Under the pieces are notes generated by a model that saw only the letters and a list, made by a program, of their open reading frames with translations, was not told the origin of the DNA and made no database searches. This document shows positions 16,579 through 24,645 of a stretch of DNA of 45,881 nt, piece by piece. This stretch comes from Saprospiraceae bacterium (GTDB lineage: Bacteria; Bacteroidota; Bacteroidia; Chitinophagales; Saprospiraceae). The number at the start of each line of letters is the position of its first letter. Within the stretch, counting starts at the first letter, position 1. Location: contig JAEUUP010000134.1 in the NCBI GenBank assembly GCA_016787525.1, positions 1-45,881 on the forward strand, given 5' to 3'. A program made the position numbers and the translations under genes.

Positions 16579-18450
16579 TTAAAATCGTAAACCGAACGTT
16601 GTGCCTTTCCCAACTTCACTTCTAACGCTGATTTGCCCTTTATTCAATTCAACCAATTCTTTTGTCAGAATCAAGCCCAAACCCGTTCCTGCTTCTTGAT
16701 GTGTGCCTTTTCTATTCGTGTTCTCATGGGTTTTAAATAATTTATCTAAAACATCCGCCGACATACCAACGCCATTGTCTTTGATTTCGATTAAATACTC
16801 CCCCTCAGTACTTTTATCAGAATGAGTGAGTTTTTGAGCATTAAAATGAATAATGCCATTCGTATTCGTAAATTTCAGCGCATTTTGCAATAAGTTTCTA
16901 ATGATTAAAGCTAAATGGTTTTTATCCAATTCAAGGACTAAGCCTGAAGGTACATTTTGGCTAATGATGATGCTTTTGTTATTAGCGATAGGTTGAAGTA
17001 AGCCAACTTGTTCAGAAATGACCTCCGCAATATCAACTTTCTCCAAGTTCGGTTTTATTTTTCGCATTTGTGTAATCGTCCAATGCAGTGTGTTTTCTAA
17101 CATTAGATGCAAGTTATTGATATCCCGTTTGAGGTCGTTGGTACTTTCTGTAAACTCTTGTTGGTTCATCGCCCCGAAGTCCACCAGTAGCATATAGTTT
17201 TTGAGTGTTGCTATGGGCGACATTAAGTCATGGGAAATAATAGCAAAAAGTTTGTCCTTAGTACTATTGAGGGCTGCTAATTCCTCCTTTTGTTTTTGAA
17301 TTTTCTGCCGACTTCGTCGAATGACAAATACAATAATCATGGCAGATAGCGTCAAAACTAAAAACAGGAGGGTCAAACGTTGTTGGGCATTGTTGCGGGC
17401 ATTGATTAAGGCAATTTCAGTATCTTTTTTCTCTAAGTCAAATGCGGCTTTGGTGCGGGTCATTTCGAGGCGGCTGTCATTGGTTTGGCGTTTTTGTTGT
17501 AACCACAATTGGACTTCTGATAGCCTTCGCGTGATGTCCAATTCCTTTTTGGTATCGCCTTGAAGGGCATACAATTTGACAAGGTTTCTAAAAATAAATA
17601 ACAAATGGAACGTATCAGCTTTGCTCTTCTGTTTTTCAAAATCCCACGCCTTTAAGAAATCTCTTTCTGCTGCTGCATAATTTTGTAGAGCCATTTCTAC
17701 GCAACCCATATTGTTGTAATGAATAAATGGACCTAATGCCATTGGTAAAGTATGTTTGAGGGCATTTAATTCCATATATACAGCCTTTGCGGCTTCATTT
17801 TTACCTAATTTTTCCAATATTTCTGCATAATCCAAGCCTGTGGTCAACCATCTATCCATATCATTCCCTTTTACGACTGCCATTTCCTGTTGCGTATAAA
17901 CAGCCGCTTCCTCTATTTTTTTTCTCTGTAAACTAAACGTTGACAAGACACTACAACACAGGCTTTTAGACCGCCAATCATTCGTATTATTGGCATAATC
18001 CAATGCTTTTGTGAGCAATTCTATTTCATTACCGACCTTCTGGTGCAAGGCAATAATACCTAAATAAGCATAAGCATAGGACAGCATAAGGTTATCATTG
18101 GTCTTTTTCGACAACTCTATACTTTGGTTCAAATACTCTATGGCTTTGACTTCATCTTTAATGATGTAGAGATACAAATTGCCAAAACTGCACGACAGTT
18201 GCCTCATATTGAGGGAATTTTGTTGACTGCGGGCTGTTGTCAATGCTTGATTCAGCAGCAAAACTGAGGTATCAGGGTTGTGATTTTCGTAGGCTTTGGT
18301 CAAAGCATAGAACACGCGGCTACGCGCCGTATCTGATTGGGCGGCTGATAGTTGCGTGAGTAAGGACGGAATTGGATTGTAATGGGTTTGAGCAGATAGA
18401 TAGGTAACTATCCCAATGGATAGGATAAATAAAATGTAAATCCTTTTCAT
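16579..18450 (-). CDS. TPR sensor histidine kinase (copy 2)
   Basis: The 623-residue kinase has a signal peptide (1-20, ending LSAQ), TPR-like helices to about residue 310 and a transmembrane segment (about 359-377). The HisKA phospho-acceptor is His407 in IISHDLMSP, and the HATPase domain shows DNGVGM and TGLGL. Its sensor half is the most divergent of the three kinases here, while the kinase half is almost identical to kinase 1, so input specificity differs. It lies 52 bp after LytTR regulator 3 in a probable operon. The codons for STEGEY contain a 10-mer copy at a site where kinase 1 has unrelated codons. Confidence 0.93.
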   Translation of the reverse strand: MKRIYILFILSIGIVTYLSAQTHYNPIPSLLTQLSAAQSDTARSRVFYALTKAYENHNPDTSVLLLNQALTTARSQQNSLNMRQLSCSFGNLYLYIIKDEVKAIEYLNQSIELSKKTNDNLMLSYAYAYLGIIALHQKVGNEIELLTKALDYANNTNDWRSKSLCCSVLSTFSLQRKKIEEAAVYTQQEMAVVKGNDMDRWLTTGLDYAEILEKLGKNEAAKAVYMELNALKHTLPMALGPFIHYNNMGCVEMALQNYAAAERDFLKAWDFEKQKSKADTFHLLFIFRNLVKLYALQGDTKKELDITRRLSEVQLWLQQKRQTNDSRLEMTRTKAAFDLEKKDTEIALINARNNAQQRLTLLFLVLTLSAMIIVFVIRRSRQKIQKQKEELAALNSTKDKLFAIISHDLMSPIATLKNYMLLVDFGAMNQQEFTESTNDLKRDINNLHLMLENTLHWTITQMRKIKPNLEKVDIAEVISEQVGLLQPIANNKSIIISQNVPSGLVLELDKNHLALIIRNLLQNALKFTNTNGIIHFNAQKLTHSDKSTEGEYLIEIKDNGVGMSADVLDKLFKTHENTNRKGTHQEAGTGLGLILTKELVELNKGQISVRSEVGKGTTFGLRF

Positions 18451-18502
18451 AACAAGTTAATTAATTGCAAGATTCGATGCGGTTTTCCCCCCTCAGTATG
18501 GT

Positions 18503-19219
18503 TTAGTTGTTCCGTCCAATGGCATACGCTTCAATGTGTTTTTGATTGATTCTGTTGCGGTATTGGTCGCCTATCGGTATTTCTTCGCCATTGATGAGGG
18601 TAATTTCATTTCTACCAATACTCTTTATGGCTGCTCGATGCACCAAATACGAGCGATGTACCCTCAAAAAAATGTCGGGCTTTAGCTTTTCTTCCAACTT
18701 TGTGATGGTCAAAATGGGCAGTATTGTCTCTTCTTTGGTGACTATCTGCACGAAATTCTCTTGTGCCTTGATATACAACACGTCTTTGTAGCGAACTTGA
18801 ATGTAGTTGAGGTTCTCGCGGACGAAGAAATAGGGTTCAATTGGCATGGCTTCAGACGTGTTGTTTGTTCGTTGGCGAACCTTTTCGATGGCTTGCAGAA
18901 ACCGAGCATAATCCAAAGGCTTCAATAAAAAATCAACAGGCGATACTTCGTAACAGTCCATAGCATAATCGCGGTGGGCTGTTACGAAAATGACTGAGGG
19001 GGGTGATTTCAAACTTTTGACAAAGCTCAAACCCGAAAAGTCGGGCATTTCAATATCCGATATCAGCAAATCAATCTCGTGTTCAGCCAAAGCCGCATAA
19101 GCATTCATAGCAGAATCGCAGGTGGCTACGAGGTTGAGCAAAGGATTCATAACTACAAATTTTCCAATAATCCTTTGCCAATGTGGGTCGTCGTCAAGGA
19201 TAAGTGTATTGATTTTCAT
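18503..19219 (-). CDS. LytTR-family response regulator (copy 3)
   Basis: The 238-residue product has a receiver domain (Asp55 in SDIEMP, lysine in LLKPL) and a LytTR domain with FLRVHRSYLVH. It is closest to copy 2. It heads the operon with kinase 2, and a 10-mer copy (18490-18499) lies in the gap between the genes. It is divergent from the T9SS gene at 19632. The codons for PPSV contain a near copy of the 10-mer at 18992. Confidence 0.93.
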   Translation of the reverse strand: MKINTLILDDDPHWQRIIGKFVVMNPLLNLVATCDSAMNAYAALAEHEIDLLISDIEMPDFSGLSFVKSLKSPPSVIFVTAHRDYAMDCYEVSPVDFLLKPLDYARFLQAIEKVRQRTNNTSEAMPIEPYFFVRENLNYIQVRYKDVLYIKAQENFVQIVTKEETILPILTITKLEEKLKPDIFLRVHRSYLVHRAAIKSIGRNEITLINGEEIPIGDQYRNRINQKHIEAYAIGRNN

Positions 19220-19631
19220 AGATGAGCCTAATTCTATTTACAAATAAAGAGTGTTTGTTTACAAAATAGTGTATTTAATCAACTTGTTAATTTCGGTTTT
19301 TTGTTCTTTTCTAATCCAATATACCTTTGAGAAGCATTTAGCAAACGTTGTTGGGCAAATGTAATTAAATAAGCTATTTAGCCCAACATAAAATAACAAC
19401 AATTTGACAAACAATCAATTTTATAGCTTATTCAATTTCAAGCCTCTTTGAAGGCTATTTAAAGTACAATACACCATTTTTTAGTTTAGAACAGCATATT
19501 AAAAAGACTACTGAGGGGTCAATTGCCCCCTCAGTAAGAGATACCTTTTTGCTTTGACAAATCGGATACCTCCAAGGTGCGCAAGCCACCAACAAGCATT
19601 ATCTTTTAACATTTTAAATTCTCTTTTAACT
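19220..19631. promoter_or_regulatory. Divergent control region, regulator 3 and small T9SS gene
   Basis: This is the clearest divergent promoter pair in the window. On the plus strand TTG (19301-19303) and TACCTTTG (19322-19329) are 18 bp apart. On the minus strand TTG (19384-19386) and TACATTTG (19356-19363) are 20 bp apart. Further right, 19509-19536 holds two exact 10-mers facing each other (TACTGAGGGG and CCCCTCAGTA, 8 bp apart), able to form a hairpin in the leader. The leader is about 300 nt long. Confidence 0.6.
19509..19536. repeat. Perfect inverted pair of the 10-mer
   Basis: TACTGAGGGG (19509-19518) and CCCCTCAGTA (19527-19536) flank TCAATTGC. The pair lies about 95 nt before the start codon at 19632, so it is not a gene-end terminator. 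It may fold in the leader RNA or simply be paired uptake-like sites. Confidence 0.75.
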
Positions 19632-20918
19632 ATGAAAGTCTTTACTTACCTCCCAATCGCTTTTTGCCTCTGTGTAGGCTTATCCAACCCTACACAGACC
19701 TTTGCACAAGACTGTGCAGACAATGTAGTGCTTTCATGCAGCAATGCGGCGTGTACACATTTTACAGGAAATGGCTATTCCAGTTACTTGTTCTTCCATG
19801 AAGACGGAACACCCGGTACAACATTTAAAACTGGCGAGACTATCTATCACTATGCACAAACGACCACTAAAATATGTGTATCTCCTTCATCTACCGTTGC
19901 TTATGTCACAGCCAATTTGCCCGTAGAAGCCGTTATTAATTGCGGACCCACTTTGATTTCTAAATATATTCTTTGTACTAATAGTTCAAGTTCGCCAAGC
20001 AATAGACTCTGCCAAAAAGTAGGACCTACTCAGTATCATCAACTTAAAGCTACTAAATTCCATTTTACAACAGCAGGAACGCATACTATCACCTTCGCTA
20101 ATGGCGATGGCACAACAGTTGACCTTACTATTGATGACAATCATACCGCAGGAACACCTTACGTAACCGCCAGTTCTGATGTCGGTACGACCATTACGGC
20201 TGGCACCAGTGTCACTTTTTCATACACCACCAACGTAACTGCGACAAGCCATACTTGGAAGGTAAACGGTGTTACCCAATCAACAGGAACGACCTATACC
20301 ACAACGACCTTAGCCAATAATGATTTAGTGACGTGTAGTGTCGCTTTTAGTTGTGGGGGTGATTTGGCTTTATCACCAATGTCCAGCAATACTGTTACCA
20401 TGACTGTCAATGCCGTCATGCCCGTCGAATTAACCGCTTTTACAGGCAAAGCCACCCAAGCAGGCAACTTTTTGGAATGGACAACCGCCTCAGAAGTGAA
20501 CAATAAAGGCTTTGCATTGGAACGCCAAAACGCCACTACCAAAGCGTGGGAAGACCTCATGTTGTTCACAGGCACAAACAAACCTTCGACCTACCAATAC
20601 CTCGACGAGACCCCTCAGTATCTGAGCTACTATCGCTTGCGGCAAATTGACAATACAGGTCAGTCAACTCATTCTAAAACCATTGCCGTTGAGCGTAAAG
20701 GCGACTTAAAAAATGTCGGGCTGTGGGTTTATCCGAATCCTGCTACCGATGTCTTGACCATAGAGACAGGTATAGAAGGCAATTACCAAATACTCAATGT
20801 CTTAGGGCAAGTCGTAAAACAAGGGGTTCTATCCACTACTATTGAGGTCGCCACCTTGCCACAAGGCACTTACTGGCTTAAAGCAGGTGCTGAACGGGTG
20901 AAATTCATGAAGCAATAG
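19632..20918 (+). CDS. T9SS-exported protein with short Ig-like region
   Basis: The product has 428 residues. The start at 19632 gives MKVFTYLPIAFC and a signal peptide ending TFAQ; an upstream start at 19554 would add unrelated residues. The N-terminal half is Cys-rich (DCADNVVLSCSNAACTHF) and unrecognised. A short Ig-like piece (SHTWKVNG then NDLVTCSV) precedes the sorting region, which has [32 protein letters not shown] and LPQGTYWLKAG. At the site where the paralogues carry the 10-mer as NTEGG, this protein has ATQAG with no 10-mer. It has another copy at 20611 encoding PQY. It is divergent from LytTR regulator 3. Confidence 0.85.
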   Translation: MKVFTYLPIAFCLCVGLSNPTQTFAQDCADNVVLSCSNAACTHFTGNGYSSYLFFHEDGTPGTTFKTGETIYHYAQTTTKICVSPSSTVAYVTANLPVEAVINCGPTLISKYILCTNSSSSPSNRLCQKVGPTQYHQLKATKFHFTTAGTHTITFANGDGTTVDLTIDDNHTAGTPYVTASSDVGTTITAGTSVTFSYTTNVTATSHTWKVNGVTQSTGTTYTTTTLANNDLVTCSVAFSCGGDLALSPMSSNTVTMTVNAVMPVELTAFTGKATQAGNFLEWTTASEVNNKGFALERQNATTKAWEDLMLFTGTNKPSTYQYLDETPQYLSYYRLRQIDNTGQSTHSKTIAVERKGDLKNVGLWVYPNPATDVLTIETGIEGNYQILNVLGQVVKQGVLSTTIEVATLPQGTYWLKAGAERVKFMKQ

Positions 20919-20935
20919 TAAAATTATTTTCATAG
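20917..20935 (+). repeat. Conserved 3' motif after T9SS gene (copy 4)
   Basis: AGTAAAATTATTTTCATAG overlaps the stop codon and is identical to the copy at 4091. Confidence 0.7.
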
Positions 20936-20939
20936 TTGA

Positions 20940-20966
20940 CCTCTCAGTATCCGCAAGGATTTGAGG
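20940..20966. terminator. Bidirectional hairpin before kinase 3 stop
   Basis: CCTCTCAGTATCC pairs with GGATTTGAGGGG across a GCAA loop and is followed by T residues. It corresponds to the hairpin at 4114, but one base of the 10-mer has changed. Confidence 0.65.
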
Positions 20967-20976
20967 GGTGTTTTTA

Positions 20977-22851
20977 TTAAAAAGCCAATGAAAACGTCGT
21001 TCCCTTCCCGACTTCACTGGTAACGGCGATTTGCCCTTTATTCAATTCTACTAATTCTTTAGTTAATATTAAACCTAAGCCCGTTCCTGCTTCTTGATGT
21101 GTGCCTTTTCTATTCGTGTTCTCATGGGTTTTAAATAATTTATCTAAAACATCGGGACTCATACCAACGCCATTGTCTTTGATTTCGATTAAATACCTCC
21201 CCTCAGTAGTTGGGTTATTAGTTATTGGGGATTGGTTATTGGTTGTTTTTTGAGCATTAAAACTAATAATGCCATTTGCATTGGTGAATTTTAAGGCATT
21301 TTGCAATAGATTTCTAATGATTAACGCCAAATGATTTTTATCCAATTCAATCGTTAAATCATTTGGAATGAGTTGTTGTATCTCAATTTGTTTGCTCTTA
21401 GCAATAGGTTGTAAGAGTTCTACTTGTTCGTTGATAATGTCTGCTATTTTAACAGGTTCACGTTTGGCTTTAATACCTTGCATTTGAGAAATCGCCCAAT
21501 ACAGCACGTTTTCAAACATATTATGCAAGTTATTGGCTTTGATTGTCAAGTTTTTACTGATGCTTGTAAACTCTGATTGGCTCAATAGACCCCATTCTGT
21601 TAGAGAAAGTACGTTTTTAAAATTAGCAACAGGCGACAATAAATCGTGGCTGATGAGCGCAAAAAGACGGTCTTTGGTAGCATTGAGCGTTGCTAATTCT
21701 TGTTTAGTTTGTTGTTCTCGTTTATAAAAACGATACACAACGACGACACCCAATGACAACAAAAGGGCTATGACAAGCCCCAACAGCGTAAACACCTTTT
21801 GCCTATCTATTTCATTTTGTTTTATCAATAAATCTTTCTCTGCCTCTAATCTTAACGTCTTCTGACCAGCTTGGTCAATCAATGAAGCCTTAGTAAATGC
21901 CAATTCTTCGTTTCTGTATTGTTTGTAATACTCAATACTGAGGGGGTAGTTGCCTTGCATTTCGTAAGCCTGTGCCAAGTATTGGAGGGCATACACCTCT
22001 GTTCGTTTGATGTGATTGGGTAAACTCAACAAGCGTTTAGAATATTTTATGGCTAAATCGGGACGATTGATGTCCAGACAGATAGATGTTATATTGGCAA
22101 GATTCCTATCACTGTTTTTATCAAACGTTACGGTGTCAATCATGCCGCGCAATGTGTTCTTATAGGCCTCTAAAACAGTTTTTTTCTCAGGCTTTTGTTT
22201 CAACGCTGTTAAGAAATTGCCATAAATAAGCACTTTGTCATAACCACTGAATTGTCCTTTTTCCGCTAATGCCACCAACTTATCGCCCAAAATCAAAGCA
22301 TCATCTAAACGTCCATAAGTCGCATAATCGTAGAGTAAAACAATGTTAAAAATGGCTTGGGGTTGGGCTGTTTTATCGTTGTAAACCACGGCTTTTTCTA
22401 AATAAGTGAACATTTTATCTCTTATTTCTTGTAGCCCATACATATCACCAATAGAATAATTAATTTCTGCACAGAGATAAAAGTCTTGTAAGGCTTCTGC
22501 TGTTGTTAATGCCTTTTGATACCAATTGAAAGCCTCTTCTTCGTTGAACTTGCCAAATTGATGCAAATAACCGATGTTATACATCAAATAAGCCGACTTA
22601 CCCGAGTCGCCGATACGTTGGGCAATTGCCAAAGCGCGTTGGTACAAGTCCAATGCAGCGTCTGGTTGTTTCACCAAATGCACAGGTTTGTCTTTTGACA
22701 AGACCGACAACTTAGCGGTGTCGGTGGAAGCCGCATCGAAAAGGCGTGTCAGACTGTCAATAGAAGAAAGCGGAGCGTTGGTAGTGGATTGGGCGCAAAG
22801 CGGGCAGATAAAGCCCCAAAGTAGTAAGCAAATCGTTAAAATTCTTTTCAT
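20977..22851 (-). CDS. TPR sensor histidine kinase (copy 3)
   Basis: The 624-residue kinase has a signal peptide (1-20, ending LCAQ), TPR-like helices (about 60-325) and a transmembrane segment (about 353-374). The HisKA phospho-acceptor is His402 in LISHDLLSP, and the HATPase domain carries NLLQNALKF, DNGVGM and TGLGL. A short Asn/Thr-rich insert (KTTNNQSPITNNPTTEG) in the HATPase region ends in a copy of the 10-mer. A second copy encodes PLSI in the last TPR. It follows LytTR regulator 4 by 40 bp, a probable operon. Confidence 0.93.
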   Translation of the reverse strand: MKRILTICLLLWGFICPLCAQSTTNAPLSSIDSLTRLFDAASTDTAKLSVLSKDKPVHLVKQPDAALDLYQRALAIAQRIGDSGKSAYLMYNIGYLHQFGKFNEEEAFNWYQKALTTAEALQDFYLCAEINYSIGDMYGLQEIRDKMFTYLEKAVVYNDKTAQPQAIFNIVLLYDYATYGRLDDALILGDKLVALAEKGQFSGYDKVLIYGNFLTALKQKPEKKTVLEAYKNTLRGMIDTVTFDKNSDRNLANITSICLDINRPDLAIKYSKRLLSLPNHIKRTEVYALQYLAQAYEMQGNYPLSIEYYKQYRNEELAFTKASLIDQAGQKTLRLEAEKDLLIKQNEIDRQKVFTLLGLVIALLLSLGVVVVYRFYKREQQTKQELATLNATKDRLFALISHDLLSPVANFKNVLSLTEWGLLSQSEFTSISKNLTIKANNLHNMFENVLYWAISQMQGIKAKREPVKIADIINEQVELLQPIAKSKQIEIQQLIPNDLTIELDKNHLALIIRNLLQNALKFTNANGIISFNAQKTTNNQSPITNNPTTEGRYLIEIKDNGVGMSPDVLDKLFKTHENTNRKGTHQEAGTGLGLILTKELVELNKGQIAVTSEVGKGTTFSLAF

Positions 22852-22891
22852 GGATTGTCTTAAAATGATAAACCGTTTTTACTGAGGGGTA

Positions 22892-23605
22892 TTAATTCCG
22901 TACAATACTGTACCCTTCGATATGATGTTTATTGATTTTACCCCTAAATTGGTCGCCAATCGGTATCTCTTGCTGATTGGTCAACACAATTTCGTTTTTG
23001 TTAATCCGCACAATAGCTTCTCGATGCACCAAAAACGAGCGATGCACCCTTAGAAAAATGTCTCCTTTTAGCTTTTCTTCCAACTTCGCAATTGTCAAAG
23101 TAGGTGCGTAATTGCCGTTTTGTGTAATGATTTGCACGCCGTTGTCTTTGGCTTCTATGTACAGCACGTCACGATAGCGTATTTGGACGTAGCTGTTGTT
23201 TTCTCTGATAAAAAAATAAGGTTCAGCAGGCGGTATATTGGCGACATTCTCTAATTGTAAACGCACCTTTTCGATGGCTTTGAGCAAACGCGGAAAGTCT
23301 AAGGGTTTGAGTAAAAAGTCCACAGGCGATACCTCAAAACAATCCAACGCATAATCGCGGTGGGTCGTGATAAAAATGACTAAGGGCGGGGCTTTAAGGC
23401 TGCGAATCAAGTCTAAACCCGTCATCTCGGGCATTTCTATATCGCAAATCAGCAAATCAATATCCTTTTCCATCAATTCGCCATAGGCTTCTAAGGCAGA
23501 TGTACAACTCCCGACGACCTCAATAATCGGGTTGGCTTTGGCGTATTTCCCAATGACCAAACGCCATTCTGGGTCGTCATCTACGATGAGTGTTTTGATT
23601 TTCAT
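22892..23605 (-). CDS. LytTR-family response regulator (copy 4)
   Basis: The 237-residue regulator has Asp55 in CDIEMP and a lysine in LLKPL, then a LytTR domain with FLRVHRSFLVH. It is closest to copy 1, which faces the collar gene; the two leaders facing these regulators are also alike. A 10-mer copy (22880-22889) lies just after its stop. It has PPL, without the 10-mer, where copies 1 and 3 have PPS. It is divergent from the MbtH-domain gene at 23913. Confidence 0.93.
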   Translation of the reverse strand: MKIKTLIVDDDPEWRLVIGKYAKANPIIEVVGSCTSALEAYGELMEKDIDLLICDIEMPEMTGLDLIRSLKAPPLVIFITTHRDYALDCFEVSPVDFLLKPLDFPRLLKAIEKVRLQLENVANIPPAEPYFFIRENNSYVQIRYRDVLYIEAKDNGVQIITQNGNYAPTLTIAKLEEKLKGDIFLRVHRSFLVHREAIVRINKNEIVLTNQQEIPIGDQFRGKINKHHIEGYSIVRN

Positions 23606-23912
23606 ACAAAGACTTTCAGTTTTACGGACAGAAAATAGGCGTTTACAGACAGATTGAGCCTTTCTGCTGTTTTGTTAAAAACGGATTAATTACAAATTTT
23701 TTATGCGTTCTACCTTTGAGTTATCAAAGAAATTGAAACACATCATTTAGAGAGGACAAAACAACTTAAAAGGCTTGTAATAACAAACCATTTATCTAAT
23801 AATTGGATAAAATACGGTTTGCATACAATAACCCACACTAAATGACCAACAACGCAAAGCCAAAATGCGATAAAGGCGGCACTATTTCTTTATTTTTTAA
23901 GACAAATTATTG
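23606..23912. promoter_or_regulatory. Divergent control region, regulator 4 and MbtH-domain gene
   Basis: A plus-strand -7 box TACCTTTG lies at 23711-23718. The leader from about 23740 is alignable with 1000-1150, ahead of the collar gene, including ACAAACC, TTATCTAATA and a GGTTTGCAT or GTTTTGCAT segment, and ends in leader element copy C. No minus-strand box is clear. Confidence 0.5.
23851..23884 (+). ncRNA. Conserved leader element, copy C
   Basis: Over its 34 nt this copy is identical to copy A through GGCGGCACTA, with both pairings kept. It ends 28 nt before the start codon of the MbtH-domain gene. Confidence 0.6.
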
Positions 23913-24506
23913 ATGGAAAATTACTATTTCACAGACCATTTGGTTGTAAAAGTGACCAACCCAGAACACGAACACCAACACATGGGTTATCTGAACCCGT
24001 CTTATAACTGGATGCCGACATTGTATCTCTATGCAAAGGCAGCAGACTTGGATAAGTTTGAAAAAATCCTCAATGAATTAACCGTTTCCTATATCAATGA
24101 TGAAAAACTCTGTGTTTACGTTCTTGATGGTGCAAAAGCTAATTTGTGGTATGCCTCAAATGCTGGAAAAATGCCCGAAGCGGTTATTGCGTTCCGTACT
24201 TATAGTCATAGTAGGTCTCAATCTGAACTATTTAGCAGTTTTACAAGAGACGCAGAAATGACCAAAGACCGACTCAAAACTTGGTTAGAACGCCAAATGG
24301 CTTTTATCAATAAACAACCCGGTGCTTATGATGAAGAGATTAAATCTGATATTGAATATTTGATTGTGGAAAATGGCAAGGGTGATTATAAACTTTGGTC
24401 TATGTCTCAAGACATTCCACAAGGCTGGAAAGACACAGAGGCGATGGTAGATAACTCGGATAAAGCCGCTTGTATTCAATACATACAAAGGCTAAAAGCC
24501 CAATAG
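23913..24506 (+). CDS. Protein with C-terminal MbtH-like domain
   Basis: The 197-residue product starts at the ATG at 23913; a TTG one codon earlier is less likely. The first 145 residues (YYFTDHLVVKVTN onward) are not recognised and show no signal peptide or membrane segment. The last 50 match MbtH well: YLIVENGKGDYKLWSMSQ, IPQGWKD and AACIQYIQRL correspond to the QYSLWP, PAGW and CLxYI motifs. Two of the usual tryptophans are kept. MbtH as a C-terminal fusion without any peptide synthetase nearby is unusual. It is divergent from LytTR regulator 4 and is followed by a hairpin and propeller gene 3, the same order as around the collar gene. Confidence 0.75.
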   Translation: MENYYFTDHLVVKVTNPEHEHQHMGYLNPSYNWMPTLYLYAKAADLDKFEKILNELTVSYINDEKLCVYVLDGAKANLWYASNAGKMPEAVIAFRTYSHSRSQSELFSSFTRDAEMTKDRLKTWLERQMAFINKQPGAYDEEIKSDIEYLIVENGKGDYKLWSMSQDIPQGWKDTEAMVDNSDKAACIQYIQRLKAQ

Positions 24507-24575
24507 CTTTTAGAGCTAAACAAACCAACCGCCGCCTTTACTCAATTCACATCATTTAAAACAACACATTGTACA

Positions 24576-24604
24576 TACTGATGGGGTCGCGTACCCCCTC
24601 AGTA
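24576..24604 (+). terminator. Inverted TACTGAGG-like pair after MbtH-domain gene
   Basis: TACTGATGGGGT pairs with ACCCCCTCAGTA around the loop CGCGT, with one mismatch. It has the same design and loop as 1734-1762, and its 3' arm begins the shared T9SS leader (24595-24645). Confidence 0.55.
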
Positions 24605-24645
24605 CGCAACACTTATTTACTATAATCAATCAAAATTTTAAAACT

